Part shown: positions 1 through 8,411 of the stretch, one piece after another
Numbering within the stretch: position 1 is the stretch's first letter
How the letters are laid out: every line of letters begins with the position of its first letter
Origin: Shewanella sp. KX20019
GTDB lineage: Bacteria > Pseudomonadota > Gammaproteobacteria > Enterobacterales > Shewanellaceae
DNA length: 64,000 nt
Direction: 5' to 3'
Assembly (NCBI RefSeq): GCF_016757755.1
Contig: NZ_CP068437.1
Coordinates: forward strand, 2,666,001 to 2,730,000
Program-made: the position numbers and the translations under genes
Notes under the pieces: model-generated
Seen by the model: only the letters and a program-made list of their open reading frames with translations
What the model was told of the DNA's origin: nothing
The model's database searches: none

Positions 1-332
1 ATAGAAGCATCAAGTAACAAGCCGCCGATCCCCCTACCGCGAGCATCTGAAGCAACAGTATTGCATTTGAAATAACCGACTTGTTCTTGGCTTATCCCCC
101 AACGGTTTGGCGTGCACCATTTGTCGACAAGCCATTGCTCTGCTGCATAAGTGAGTCTAAAGCCCATCAAGCGATTGGATTCTATAGCTACGAAGCAACT
201 GTTGATCCCGTTCTTATTACCTTTATTGACAATGTTTTGAAGTGAATTTTGATCTAGGTAGCCGTTGCCGTGAACTAAATTTCCTAGTTCAATCACATCA
301 TTAAAGTGGTTCTGTTTAAGGGGCAGGATCAT
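1..332 (-). CDS. GNAT-family N-acetyltransferase, N-terminal part (runs off left edge)
   Basis: The minus strand reads open from an ATG at 332 to the window edge, giving about 110 residues that begin MILPLKQNHF. Near the visible end, VASDARGRGIGGLL matches the acetyl-CoA-binding motif A of the GNAT superfamily (R/Q-x-x-G-x-G/A), preceded by the expected beta-strand. GNAT enzymes transfer an acetyl group from acetyl-CoA to an amine, and the substrate cannot be told from this fragment. The gene is transcribed divergently from the lipoprotein gene at 445, so the 112-bp gap should hold both promoters. The C-terminal end is outside the window. Confidence 0.75.
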   Translation of the reverse strand, partial: MILPLKQNHFNDVIELGNLVHGNGYLDQNSLQNIVNKGNKNGINSCFVAIESNRLMGFRLTYAAEQWLVDKWCTPNRWGISQEQVGYFKCNTVASDARGRGIGGLLLDAS

Positions 333-444
333 ATATTATCTTCTTATTTTTCTTATATACCACTCACTTTACCATATCCGATAGAATTAACTCGAATCCA
401 GTCTAACGATAAAAAATAGTAGAAAGAATACAGGGGCCTATTAC

Positions 445-1377
445 ATGAAACTCTCATTAATCACGTTAGCACTCGCCGTTGCCATCAGTGGTTGCTCTCA
501 AACAGAGCAAACTCTGGCGGCAAATGACACGACTTCATTTAAAACAGTCAACTCAGCAGTTAAGGGAGAAAATCAATCTGCAACTTACCAAGCGATGCTT
601 GATCAGCTTGTAGATATTGATATGCAGGCCGATCTTACAAGCCTTAGCCCGACTGACACATTAGTGCTGCGAAAAATAATTGAAGTAGCAGATATATTGG
701 ACGGGATCTACTTCAAGCAAACGTTTGAAAATAATGCTGCGGTTAGACAACAGATATTGGCATCAACTGATATCAATAAGAGCAAATTACTGTCCTTGTT
801 TGAGCTTCACTATGGTGCATGGGATACCTTAAACGGAGATAAACCATTTTTTGGCAGCACAGCGCGCCCTGATGGCGCAGGTGTCTATCCCGTTGATCTA
901 ACAAAGAGTGAATTTAATCAATGGATAGCGGCACATCCAGAAGATGAGAAAAGCTTTAAAAGCGGCTATACCGTCATTGTCCGAGATAAGGAACAGCTAA
1001 AAGCGATCCCCTATAGTATCTACTATAAAGAAGAACTTACCGACGCTGCAAAGCTTATGCGCGAGGCTGCTGAATTAACAAAAGATCAAACCTTAAAAAT
1101 ATTTTTGTCTAAACGCGCAGATTCATTTCTTAACGATAAATACCGTGACTCAGAAATGGCATGGATGGATTTAAATGGTTCTTTAGAGATAGCCATTGGG
1201 CCATACGAAACTTATACCGATAAGCTCTTTGGTTATAAAACATTTTTCGAAGCTTTTATTACTGTTCGAAACCCTGAAGATAGCGCGAAGTTAGACATCT
1301 ATAAAAAATACCTAACCGCTATGGAATCCAATTTACCTATCCCTGATGAACATAAAAACGTAAATAGAGCTAGCTAG
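445..1377 (+). CDS. Lipoprotein resembling the N-terminal half of M49-type (DPP III-like) peptidases; no catalytic domain
   Basis: This 310-residue protein has a lipoprotein signal peptide with lipobox ISGC (lipidated Cys17), so it should sit on a membrane facing the periplasm. The body (for example GAWDTLNGDKPFFGS, then DSEMAWMDLNGSLEIAIGPYE and FGYKTFFEAF) resembles the N-terminal half of bacterial M49/DPP III-like metallopeptidases, recognised from memory. Those proteins are usually over 500 residues and carry a HExxxH zinc motif in the C-terminal half. This one stops at NLPIPDEHKNVNRAS and has no such motif. A strong hairpin follows at once, so no second half lies downstream. It may be a decayed gene or a non-catalytic derivative. 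Family assignment is moderate; lipoprotein status is firm. Confidence 0.6.
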   Translation: MKLSLITLALAVAISGCSQTEQTLAANDTTSFKTVNSAVKGENQSATYQAMLDQLVDIDMQADLTSLSPTDTLVLRKIIEVADILDGIYFKQTFENNAAVRQQILASTDINKSKLLSLFELHYGAWDTLNGDKPFFGSTARPDGAGVYPVDLTKSEFNQWIAAHPEDEKSFKSGYTVIVRDKEQLKAIPYSIYYKEELTDAAKLMREAAELTKDQTLKIFLSKRADSFLNDKYRDSEMAWMDLNGSLEIAIGPYETYTDKLFGYKTFFEAFITVRNPEDSAKLDIYKKYLTAMESNLPIPDEHKNVNRAS

Positions 1378-1402
1378 AGAGCGCATGTCTCATGCGCTCT
1401 TT
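1378..1402 (+). terminator. Rho-independent terminator
   Basis: A perfect 10-bp stem (AGAGCGCATG / CATGCGCTCT) with a 3-nt loop begins directly after the stop codon of the M49-like lipoprotein gene. The T-run after it is short. Confidence 0.65.
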
Positions 1403-1539
1403 AATAACTCTTTCATATAGCGCACTCATTTCAACCTTACATGGCTTCAGCTTGAACTGACGTGCGCATTTGTATTATCGTATAAAATTAATATTTAAGA
1501 TATTTCAAATAAAGTGAGCCATCACAAGGATATAAATAA

Positions 1540-2649
1540 GTGACCACTAGGAAAATTCTGCCACCTGTTTTTAATTTAGCAAAATTAATAATGTCGTGGA
1601 ATAACCGTGTCTATGACGCGATTATCTCTTTTGCAGGCAAACTTAGTGCAGTTCAAAAACTGTATCTGCTTGCGATACTCGTGCTTATTTTCTCAGACAG
1701 GTTGGTTTTTGTGGCTTTGCTTACCGTAGTCGGTCTTACCGCTGAATTTTGGCCGCTATTTAACCGTGTATGGCATTCTCTGGCTGGAAAAGCCGTTTTA
1801 TTACTTTTTTATGCCATTATTGCCAATTTCGCGTTAGCTGGAGCTGCTTCAGTCGTCAATGAAGTCGTCGGAGTCTCTTCGTCACACTTTAACTACACTC
1901 ATAACTTTGCCATATTGCTATTTCTCCCCTCTTGGGCGCTAGCCGTGAGTATTGTTGCATTACTTTTGCTACAGATAATAGCGCCGATTTATCTATTATT
2001 GTTGCTTATAGCAAGGCCCTTTGGCGTTAAAGGCTTTAGGATCACTAACCATCAACATTTTCAAAAGTGGACCATGTTTATCCGCCTGATACTGTCGAGT
2101 ATTGTTATTTATAACCTATCATTGCTGAGTGATGTTGATACTGTCATTGAAGACAACCTTGATGGCTCTGCACTCCTTCGTACAAAGGAGCTACCAGCGT
2201 CACCCTCTCTCGAACTCACCGATGAAAATACAGCAGTCGCAATAGAAGATACTATAGACAACATTATGACTGCTGAGGGCTATGATAATATGGGCAGCGC
2301 CCAATTAACATCAGCCAATGAGGCTCCAGAGTCTGGCAATAGTCTTGATGTTACTAGCGGTGCTGACGATAAACAAATGTCAGCATTGGCGAAGAATATT
2401 AAAAAAGATGTTGTGAACTCGGTAAAACTAAAGACCTACTATTCGAAAAAGACACGGGATCTCATTGCGCTCTTTGCCTACCAACTGGAAGCGGATGAAA
2501 AATCTCGATGTCTCATCACTGATAATGCCCACGTGGTGGAACTAAATGACTACGAAATCCTGCAAATAACGCCGGATAGTAACAAGAAACACGGCTATAA
2601 ATTTGAAGTCAGAACCTGCATATCTCCAGCGTTTCCAGCAAAATCCTAG
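1540..2649 (+). CDS. Uncharacterised multi-pass inner-membrane protein
   Basis: I do not recognise a family. This is a 369-residue protein starting with GTG, with AAGGA about 9 bases upstream. Residues 38-200 contain about five hydrophobic segments (around 40-60, 85-105, 122-145, 146-158 and 178-195). The rest is soluble: an acidic, low-complexity stretch at about 205-275, then a small domain with two cysteines (SRCLIT and RTCISP) that could form a disulfide if it is periplasmic. No catalytic motif is visible. The gene stands alone between a lipoprotein gene and an M1 peptidase gene, in the same direction, with gaps of 162 and 285 bp that suggest separate transcripts. Confidence 0.6.
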   Translation: MTTRKILPPVFNLAKLIMSWNNRVYDAIISFAGKLSAVQKLYLLAILVLIFSDRLVFVALLTVVGLTAEFWPLFNRVWHSLAGKAVLLLFYAIIANFALAGAASVVNEVVGVSSSHFNYTHNFAILLFLPSWALAVSIVALLLLQIIAPIYLLLLLIARPFGVKGFRITNHQHFQKWTMFIRLILSSIVIYNLSLLSDVDTVIEDNLDGSALLRTKELPASPSLELTDENTAVAIEDTIDNIMTAEGYDNMGSAQLTSANEAPESGNSLDVTSGADDKQMSALAKNIKKDVVNSVKLKTYYSKKTRDLIALFAYQLEADEKSRCLITDNAHVVELNDYEILQITPDSNKKHGYKFEVRTCISPAFPAKS

Positions 2650-2934
2650 TTCGGCAATCATATTGCTGAACCAAAGGGAGTAGGCTTTGTATCTATCAAT
2701 TAATGTACTGTATTCAGCAAGAACCAACTGACAACAGCTTATACAATTGCGCACCCATAAATCACTAAAAGCATTAAAAGTAACGAAGACGTATCGCGGA
2801 ATAATCGTTACAAAGTATTACGTGATATTGACTGGAGTACTATTGTCTATTGTATAATCATTTCACTAACAAGAAACAAAATAATAACAAGCTGTGATGC
2901 AATGTCAGAGCAATAAAATAAGAGAAGCAACTAA

Positions 2935-5391
2935 GTGAATAGATTCTTAACTTCATCAATCGTAGCATTTACGATTTTTTCAGGTGCGGCTCTTCCTGCC
3001 TACGCCTCAGCGATAAAACAGTCTAAAGGCGATTTCGAAGACAAATTCCGTCAATTAGATGAAGATCTACCTACCCCAAATATCTACCGCAATGCCGCCG
3101 GAGAACCGGGGCATGAGTATTGGCAACAACAAGTCGATTACCATATCAAGGCATCACTTTTAGAAGACAAAAGACGCTTAGAAGCGACACAAACGGTCAC
3201 TTACACAAATAATTCTCCTGATACTCTTAAATATTTGTGGTTACAGCTGGACCAAAATTATTACAAGGCAGACTCCATTGCGAGTCGTACTCGCACTTTT
3301 TCTAGCCCATCAGAGATGGCAAAAAGTGTGGATGGGAAACCAACAAAAATCAGCCTTAATACCTTACGTAAACAACAGTTTCTAACCGATAATGACGTCG
3401 GTTATGAAATTGGAAAAATTACAGTTAACGGCGAGCAATTAAAAGCCACCATCGTTGGCACTAATATGCGTATAGATTTACTAAAGCCGCTAAAGCCTGG
3501 TAAGACTACTGAGTTTAAGCTTGATTATGCTTTTAATATCACCGAGCAAAAAGCAGTTGGGGGCCGTGCTGGTTATGAGCATTTCCCTAAAGACAAACGT
3601 GAAGGTGGAAATGATATTTTCCAGTTAGCTCAATGGTTTCCACGCCTTCACGCCTATACTGATTATGAAGCTTGGACCAATAAAGCGTTTCTTGGCAGCG
3701 GTGAGTTCACGTTAGAGTTTGGCGATTATGATGTTGAAATTACAGTGCCAGCCGATCACATTGTTGCAGCGACCGGTGAATTAACTAATGCCAGAACTGT
3801 GCTGAATAAAACGCAGAGACAGCGTTTTGAAAAGTCAAAAACCAGTAAAAGGCCGGTTTTTATCGTAACTGAAGCAGAAGCGTTAGAAAATGAAGCCCAA
3901 GGCAGTATAAAAACAAAAACATGGCACTTCGAAGCTGAGAATGTGAGAGATTTTGCATGGGCTTCATCACGGAAATTCATGTGGGATGCTAAAGGTTATC
4001 AACAAAAATCATCTGAACGGCCGTTAGTGATGGCAATGTCATTCTATCCAAAGGAAGGTGGTGATCTGTGGAAAAAATATTCAACTGAATCTGTCATCCA
4101 TACTATGGAGGTATATTCTAAGTACTCTTTTGATTACCCATATCCTACAGCCCAATCTATCAATGGACCGGTCGGCGGTATGGAATATCCAATGATCACC
4201 TTTAATGGACCGCGTACCGAGTTACAAGATGATGGTAGCCGTACCTATACCTTGTCAGAAAAACGATTCTTAATAGGTGTGGTTATTCATGAGATAGGCC
4301 ATATTTATTTTCCTATGATCGTTAACTCTGATGAGCGTCAGTGGACTTGGATGGACGAAGGACTTAATAGTTTCTTAGAATCATTAGCCGTAAGAGAGTG
4401 GGAAACGGAATCTGATTGGGCGAGAGAGCCACGGGATATTATTGAGTATATGAAATCGACGGTGCAAGTACCGATAATGACTCAATCGGACAGTATCCTA
4501 AAATTTGGAGCAAATGCTTATACTAAGCCCGCTGTAGCCTTGAATATATTAAGAGAAGTGGTACTCGGTCGTGAGCTTTTTGATTTTGCCTTTAAAGAGT
4601 ATGCCACCCGCTGGAAATACAAACGCCCCACTCCATCCGACTTTTTCAGAACAATGGAAGAAGCATCGGGTGTCGATCTAGATTGGTTCTGGCACGGCTG
4701 GTTTTACACCACTGATCATGTTGATATCTCGATAGATAAGATCTATAAACTGAGAATGAACACAAAAAATCCGGATATTGACTTTGATCGAGAGCGTCAA
4801 ATGGAGCAAGAAAAGCCAATGCCTATGGCGATAGAAAGAAACAAACAAGAAGGGTTGAAGTCTTGGGTTGAACTAAATAAAGATGTTTCTGATTTTTATC
4901 AGGAAAATGATGAGTTTACAGTTACCAATAAAGAGCGCAATAAGTACAACAAGTTCATGAAAGAGCTAGAGCCGTGGGAACGTGAGGTTATCCAAAGAGC
5001 AGTTAAAGAAGATAAAAACTATTACGTGCTAGAGTTTTCCAATTTGGGCGGTCTAGTAATGCCAATCCTTCTGCAGTTAACCTACGAAGATGGCACCGTT
5101 GAATCGTTGAATATTCCAGCAGAGATCTGGCGAAGAAGTCCTAAGTCAGTCAATAAGCTTATCGTAACCGACAATGCTCTGAAGGAGGTTGAGATCGATC
5201 CAAGCTGGCAAACAGCTGACGTAGAGCTCAATAATAATTATTTTCCTCGTCGAATTATCCCTTCAAGAATTGAAGCGTATAAAAAGAAGAAGAGTAAAAG
5301 CAAACTTAAACGGGACATCATGCAAGATATTAAAACAGAGCTTAAAAATGACGAAGATGACAGCACTTTAGAAAACGATAAGGCTGCCTAA
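2935..5391 (+). CDS. M1-family (gluzincin) metallopeptidase, secreted
   Basis: This 818-residue protein has an N-terminal signal peptide (cleavage after about AYASA) and a gluzincin zinc site: H452-E-x-x-H456 with the third ligand E475 in WMDEGLNS, the exact HEXXH-x18-E spacing of family M1. GPVGGMEYPM at about 416 fills the place of the exopeptidase GxMEN loop. It belongs to the large bacterial M1 subgroup of 600-850 residue periplasmic or outer-membrane-associated proteins, distinct from cytosolic PepN. Translation starts at GTG 2935. The lysine-rich C-terminus (785-818) is probably disordered. The DUF6702 gene follows after 3 bp, so the two are co-transcribed. The peptide substrate is unknown. 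Confidence 0.85.
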   Translation: MNRFLTSSIVAFTIFSGAALPAYASAIKQSKGDFEDKFRQLDEDLPTPNIYRNAAGEPGHEYWQQQVDYHIKASLLEDKRRLEATQTVTYTNNSPDTLKYLWLQLDQNYYKADSIASRTRTFSSPSEMAKSVDGKPTKISLNTLRKQQFLTDNDVGYEIGKITVNGEQLKATIVGTNMRIDLLKPLKPGKTTEFKLDYAFNITEQKAVGGRAGYEHFPKDKREGGNDIFQLAQWFPRLHAYTDYEAWTNKAFLGSGEFTLEFGDYDVEITVPADHIVAATGELTNARTVLNKTQRQRFEKSKTSKRPVFIVTEAEALENEAQGSIKTKTWHFEAENVRDFAWASSRKFMWDAKGYQQKSSERPLVMAMSFYPKEGGDLWKKYSTESVIHTMEVYSKYSFDYPYPTAQSINGPVGGMEYPMITFNGPRTELQDDGSRTYTLSEKRFLIGVVIHEIGHIYFPMIVNSDERQWTWMDEGLNSFLESLAVREWETESDWAREPRDIIEYMKSTVQVPIMTQSDSILKFGANAYTKPAVALNILREVVLGRELFDFAFKEYATRWKYKRPTPSDFFRTMEEASGVDLDWFWHGWFYTTDHVDISIDKIYKLRMNTKNPDIDFDRERQMEQEKPMPMAIERNKQEGLKSWVELNKDVSDFYQENDEFTVTNKERNKYNKFMKELEPWEREVIQRAVKEDKNYYVLEFSNLGGLVMPILLQLTYEDGTVESLNIPAEIWRRSPKSVNKLIVTDNALKEVEIDPSWQTADVELNNNYFPRRIIPSRIEAYKKKKSKSKLKRDIMQDIKTELKNDEDDSTLENDKAA

Positions 5392-5394
5392 TCG

Positions 5395-5892
5395 ATGAAG
5401 ACGAATGTGATAATTGCTATGGTTTTATGCTTAATGGTGAGTACTGTTTATGCACATCAGCAAAAAACAGCTGTCACTACGATTAGTTTTAACCATAGAG
5501 TGAACAATATAGAAGTCATGCATAAGTTCTATCTACATGACGCTGAGCACGCTGTGAGAGATCTTTTTGACCCAGCTGCTGATATCCTAAGCAGCAAGGC
5601 TACTCAAAATACCTTTGCCGATTATGTTCAACAGCAGTTTGCAATTGAAACAAGTGAAGGTCATTCATTACCTCTAAGCTTTGTCGGTTTAGAGTTAGAT
5701 GGAAAATACTTATGGCTCTACCAGGAAACTAGCATACCTAAAAATTTATCAAGTCTGTCTATTTCTAATGGCGCATTACAAGATCTGTGGCCAGCACAAA
5801 TTAATCTAGTGAATATTGAGGGTAAAGGTAAGCTACAGTCACTACTGTTTGATAGCAGTGACAATTGGCTATCTATTTCACTATCAGAATAG
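5395..5892 (+). CDS. DUF6702-like secreted protein, partner of the M1 peptidase
   Basis: A 165-residue protein with a clear signal peptide (MKTNVIIAMVLCLMVSTVYA) and a mature part beginning HQQKTAVTT. The pattern of an early strand TTISFNHRVNNIEVMHKFYLHDAEHA followed by a short beta-rich domain matches DUF6702 proteins, which are often encoded immediately after M1 peptidases of this type. The ATG lies 3 bp after the peptidase stop, so translation is probably coupled. The function is unknown; an accessory role for the peptidase is inferred from position only. A bidirectional terminator follows. Confidence 0.7.
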   Translation: MKTNVIIAMVLCLMVSTVYAHQQKTAVTTISFNHRVNNIEVMHKFYLHDAEHAVRDLFDPAADILSSKATQNTFADYVQQQFAIETSEGHSLPLSFVGLELDGKYLWLYQETSIPKNLSSLSISNGALQDLWPAQINLVNIEGKGKLQSLLFDSSDNWLSISLSE

Positions 5893-5905
5893 AAAAGTCA
5901 CCAAT

Positions 5906-5940
5906 AAAAAAGCTAAGTCAGATAATGGCTTAGCTTTTTT
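5906..5940. terminator. Bidirectional terminator between convergent genes
   Basis: An 11-bp stem (AAGCTAAGTCA / TGGCTTAGCTT, one G-T pair) with a 5-nt loop, an A-run on the left and a T-run on the right. It serves the DUF6702 gene on the plus strand and the glycine-zipper gene on the minus strand. Confidence 0.85.
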
Positions 5941-5948
5941 ACAATACT

Positions 5949-6338
5949 TTAGTTTAATACTACATAGCCCCGATTTATCATGCAGTTTTTTACTACATTT
6001 TGTTTATCTTGTTCGAAGTTATCAGCATCACGACGCTTATTTCGGCTATTTGATAAAATACCAACACCGAGGCCAATTGCAGCTCCTTCTTTGGCACCAT
6101 CGGTACCAGAGCCTCCGGCTATTGCTTTACCAGCGGATCCTATTGCAGCTCCTTTGGCAGCAGTCCCGACCGCACTACGGCTTGAGTCCTTTTTTTTAAC
6201 TTGAGTTGATATTTCAGTACATTGATGCAGATCGTAAATATAATCTTTTTCATCTACACCGGTTTTATCTACAATAATGTTTGCCGTCGCATTGCATGAA
6301 ACAAAAAGTAGAATAAACATTAATACTCTTTTACTCAT
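5949..6338 (-). CDS. Glycine-zipper secreted protein
   Basis: A 129-residue protein beginning MSKRVLMFILLFVSC. I chose the ATG at 6338 over the longer frame because AAGGGG lies 7 bases upstream and the signal peptide then starts correctly. The middle of the mature protein alternates small residues (GTAAKGAAIGSAGKAIAGG, then GAKEGAAIGLGVGI), the glycine-zipper pattern of outer-membrane-associated proteins such as the Rick_17kDa/OmpA-like families. Two cysteines (QCTE and KNCM) flank it and could pair. The specific function is unknown. It is divergent from the CHK-like kinase gene with about 57 bp between starts. Confidence 0.65.
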   Translation of the reverse strand: MSKRVLMFILLFVSCNATANIIVDKTGVDEKDYIYDLHQCTEISTQVKKKDSSRSAVGTAAKGAAIGSAGKAIAGGSGTDGAKEGAAIGLGVGILSNSRNKRRDADNFEQDKQNVVKNCMINRGYVVLN

Positions 6339-6395
6339 AAGACGCCCCTTACATAGTTCCAATAAGTTTAGTGATAGATACCCTATTTAGATACG

Positions 6396-7502
6396 ATGTG
6401 TGTGTATACTCGTAAAATTACTAGTCCTTTAAATTATGGCGCATTGGCGCTACTTAGGTTCAGAAAATTGAAAAATAATCAGCACGAGTTTAATCAAGTA
6501 CTCTCGGATATAGTCAAAACAACTCGCTATGTTAAAACTGAGGTAATTCAATCACTCTGGTCTGGTTATGGTGAAATAGCCCGCTTCGAAACAAATGTAC
6601 CGCAATACCTAAGTTCTCAAAGTAATAGAAAGGACAAGACATTTGTTGTTAAACACATTAATCCGCCGGCAATTCAACAGCACCCAAGAGGATGGAGTGG
6701 TGATATATCACATCAACGAAAGTTAACCTCTTATGATGTTGAAGCTGAGTTTTATCAACACTGGGCCAATAACATAAAACCCTTTTGCGCATTACCACTA
6801 TTTATTGGCCAAGCCAGTTTAAGTCACTCTTGTCTATCATCGAAAATGATCGTCATGTCCGATTTAGATAGCGAAGGTTTTCCAGTAAGATTTACAACCA
6901 TCTCTGCAGAAAATTCAAAGGTGTGTTTGCGTTGGCTTGCACGCTTTCATGCGCTAAATATGCAACATCAGCCTGCAGATAATTGGCCTCAAAACCTTTG
7001 GCCGTTGGGTACCTATTGGCACCTTGCTACCAGAAAAAAAGAGTTTAATGCTATGGAGGAAGGAGTGTTAAAAAATGCGGCAGTTAAGCTTGATAAGAGC
7101 TTAAATAGTTGCAGATATAAAACCTTAGTACATGGCGATGCCAAGATTGCAAACTTTTGTTTTTCTGATGATTTTTCCCAAGTTGCGGCTGTTGATTTTC
7201 AATATGTTGGTGGTGGTTGCGGTGTAAAAGATCTCGTGTATTTTCTCGGTAGTTGCTTAGATGAAATCACTCTTGAGCTAAATTTTAGTCAACTAGTAGA
7301 CTTCTACTTTACTGAACTCCACACTGCACTTAAGTCATTTAAAAGTTCATGTGATAGCCAAGAAATTGAAAAAGAGTGGCGTCCACTGGTAAACATTGCC
7401 TGGGCTGATTTTGAACGTTTTCTTGCCGGTTGGGCACCGACCCATGCTAAGCGAACATGTTTTACCCATAAGATAACCGTTGCTGCTATTGCGACTTTAT
7501 GA
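6396..7502 (+). CDS. CHK/ecdysteroid-kinase-like phosphotransferase (aminoglycoside-phosphotransferase fold)
   Basis: A protein of up to 368 residues. LVHGDAKIANFCF (H246-G-D248, N in the same loop) is the catalytic loop of the APH/choline-kinase fold, and VDFQYVGGGCGVKDLVYFLG (D267-F-Q) is the metal-binding DFG-equivalent typical of the CHK/EcKinase-like group. FVVKHINPP carries the ATP-binding lysine. Members phosphorylate hydroxyl groups of small molecules; the substrate here is unknown. The first 24 residues look poorly conserved. An in-frame TTG at 6468 is an alternative start giving 344 residues that begin MKNNQHEF. The gene is monocistronic by context, with no clear terminator. Confidence 0.75.
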   Translation: MCVYTRKITSPLNYGALALLRFRKLKNNQHEFNQVLSDIVKTTRYVKTEVIQSLWSGYGEIARFETNVPQYLSSQSNRKDKTFVVKHINPPAIQQHPRGWSGDISHQRKLTSYDVEAEFYQHWANNIKPFCALPLFIGQASLSHSCLSSKMIVMSDLDSEGFPVRFTTISAENSKVCLRWLARFHALNMQHQPADNWPQNLWPLGTYWHLATRKKEFNAMEEGVLKNAAVKLDKSLNSCRYKTLVHGDAKIANFCFSDDFSQVAAVDFQYVGGGCGVKDLVYFLGSCLDEITLELNFSQLVDFYFTELHTALKSFKSSCDSQEIEKEWRPLVNIAWADFERFLAGWAPTHAKRTCFTHKITVAAIATL

Positions 7503-7595
7503 ATTCACTTGTTTGCTCTTCCTTATCAACATGTTTAGGCTATCGTAATAGCCAATTGCCTTTGTTAATAAAGTAAAGGCAGCTTTCCAGCGACG

Positions 7596-8087
7596 TTAAT
7601 CATCACCTTGCTCAGCTTCGCTGAGTAAATAATCAAGCGCTTGATCAAAGCTATCGAGTTGCTTCAACGACATAAATGCTTTTAACCTATGTATTAGATC
7701 ATTGCTAACTTCGATGTGGGATTTTTTTTTCCGTTTTTTAATTTGCGATAGCTCTTTACGTACCATACGCCAACCATAGTCACTAAAGTAACAATTTAAG
7801 GCGCGGTTAACCTCCAGCAAATCTGCACGAATATTTTTATCATCTCTTCTGTTTTTGGTAACCACTGATAGTTTTTCAGTTAACGCCGAGAATTGAGATT
7901 GAAACTCTTGTTCGGTTTCAAAATGCACAAACCATTCTTTACGTTGTGCGACCTCGGCCTTAGGGATCAATCTAAAAATTAATGGCAACGCAGTTACAAG
8001 GTCGGTTTCTTCAAGCAGTCGTAACTTCCTGCCTTTTACTGGTTTAACATCATGATATTGCCACTCTTGCTTGGTATCAGTCATCAC
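7596..8087 (-). CDS. Uncharacterised basic protein with ribbon-helix-helix-like C-terminus
   Basis: A 163-residue protein with no confident family. Residues 95-123 form a basic helix region ending KKRKKKSH. The last 40 residues (SHIEVSNDLIHRLKAFMSLK, then DSFDQALDYLLSEAE) have the strand-helix-helix pattern of ribbon-helix-helix DNA-binding domains. The overall layout of an alpha-helical N-terminus and C-terminal RHH recalls MatP, the Ter-macrodomain protein, but I see no sequence match strong enough to claim it. The start could be either of the tandem ATGs at 8087 and 8084. It faces away from the recombinase gene across a 324-bp gap containing two inverted repeats. Confidence 0.5.
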   Translation of the reverse strand: MMTDTKQEWQYHDVKPVKGRKLRLLEETDLVTALPLIFRLIPKAEVAQRKEWFVHFETEQEFQSQFSALTEKLSVVTKNRRDDKNIRADLLEVNRALNCYFSDYGWRMVRKELSQIKKRKKKSHIEVSNDLIHRLKAFMSLKQLDSFDQALDYLLSEAEQGDD

Positions 8088-8202
8088 TTCAACGCACCAT
8101 TCTTTAAGTATGGTTACACCACTTTTATATATAATAAACCATAATATTGATGATTAACAGTTATGTTTTACTACAGCGTGAGGCTTAGGAATAAAAATGG
8201 TA

Positions 8203-8223
8203 GCACCACGCTTAGAGTGGTGC
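8203..8223. repeat. Hairpin-forming inverted repeat
   Basis: 7-bp perfect arms (GCACCAC / GTGGTGC) around a 7-nt loop. It lies in the non-coding gap between the RHH-like gene and the tyrosine recombinase gene and is not next to a stop codon, so it is not an obvious terminator for either. Confidence 0.5.
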
Positions 8224-8293
8224 ATTTAGCTTGAGAGCTTAACATTTACCAGTCTCTGTATAGTTTTCCATCAAAGTGTACGTAGGTTAATCT

Positions 8294-8325
8294 CTACCAG
8301 TGATAATGACGATTATCACTGGTAG
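8294..8325. repeat. Perfect 14-bp inverted repeat upstream of the tyrosine recombinase
   Basis: Left arm CTACCAGTGATAAT, loop GACG, right arm ATTATCACTGGTAG, with no mismatch, ending 86 bp before the recombinase start. There is no T-run, so a terminator is unlikely. Its size suits a dyad bound by a tyrosine recombinase or an autoregulatory operator. The rest of the 8088-8411 gap holds only the smaller hairpin at 8203. Confidence 0.6.
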
Positions 8326-8411
8326 GAATGAAGCAAAATAGCTAAAATGTTGCCTTAAGAAACGATTACAGAATTGAATATTTACAGTAATAAACGAGGA
8401 ATTATCATCAG

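Noticed and set aside
2651..2672. Hairpin after the unknown membrane-protein gene as a terminator
   Set aside because: The stem is short with a G-T pair and no T-run follows.
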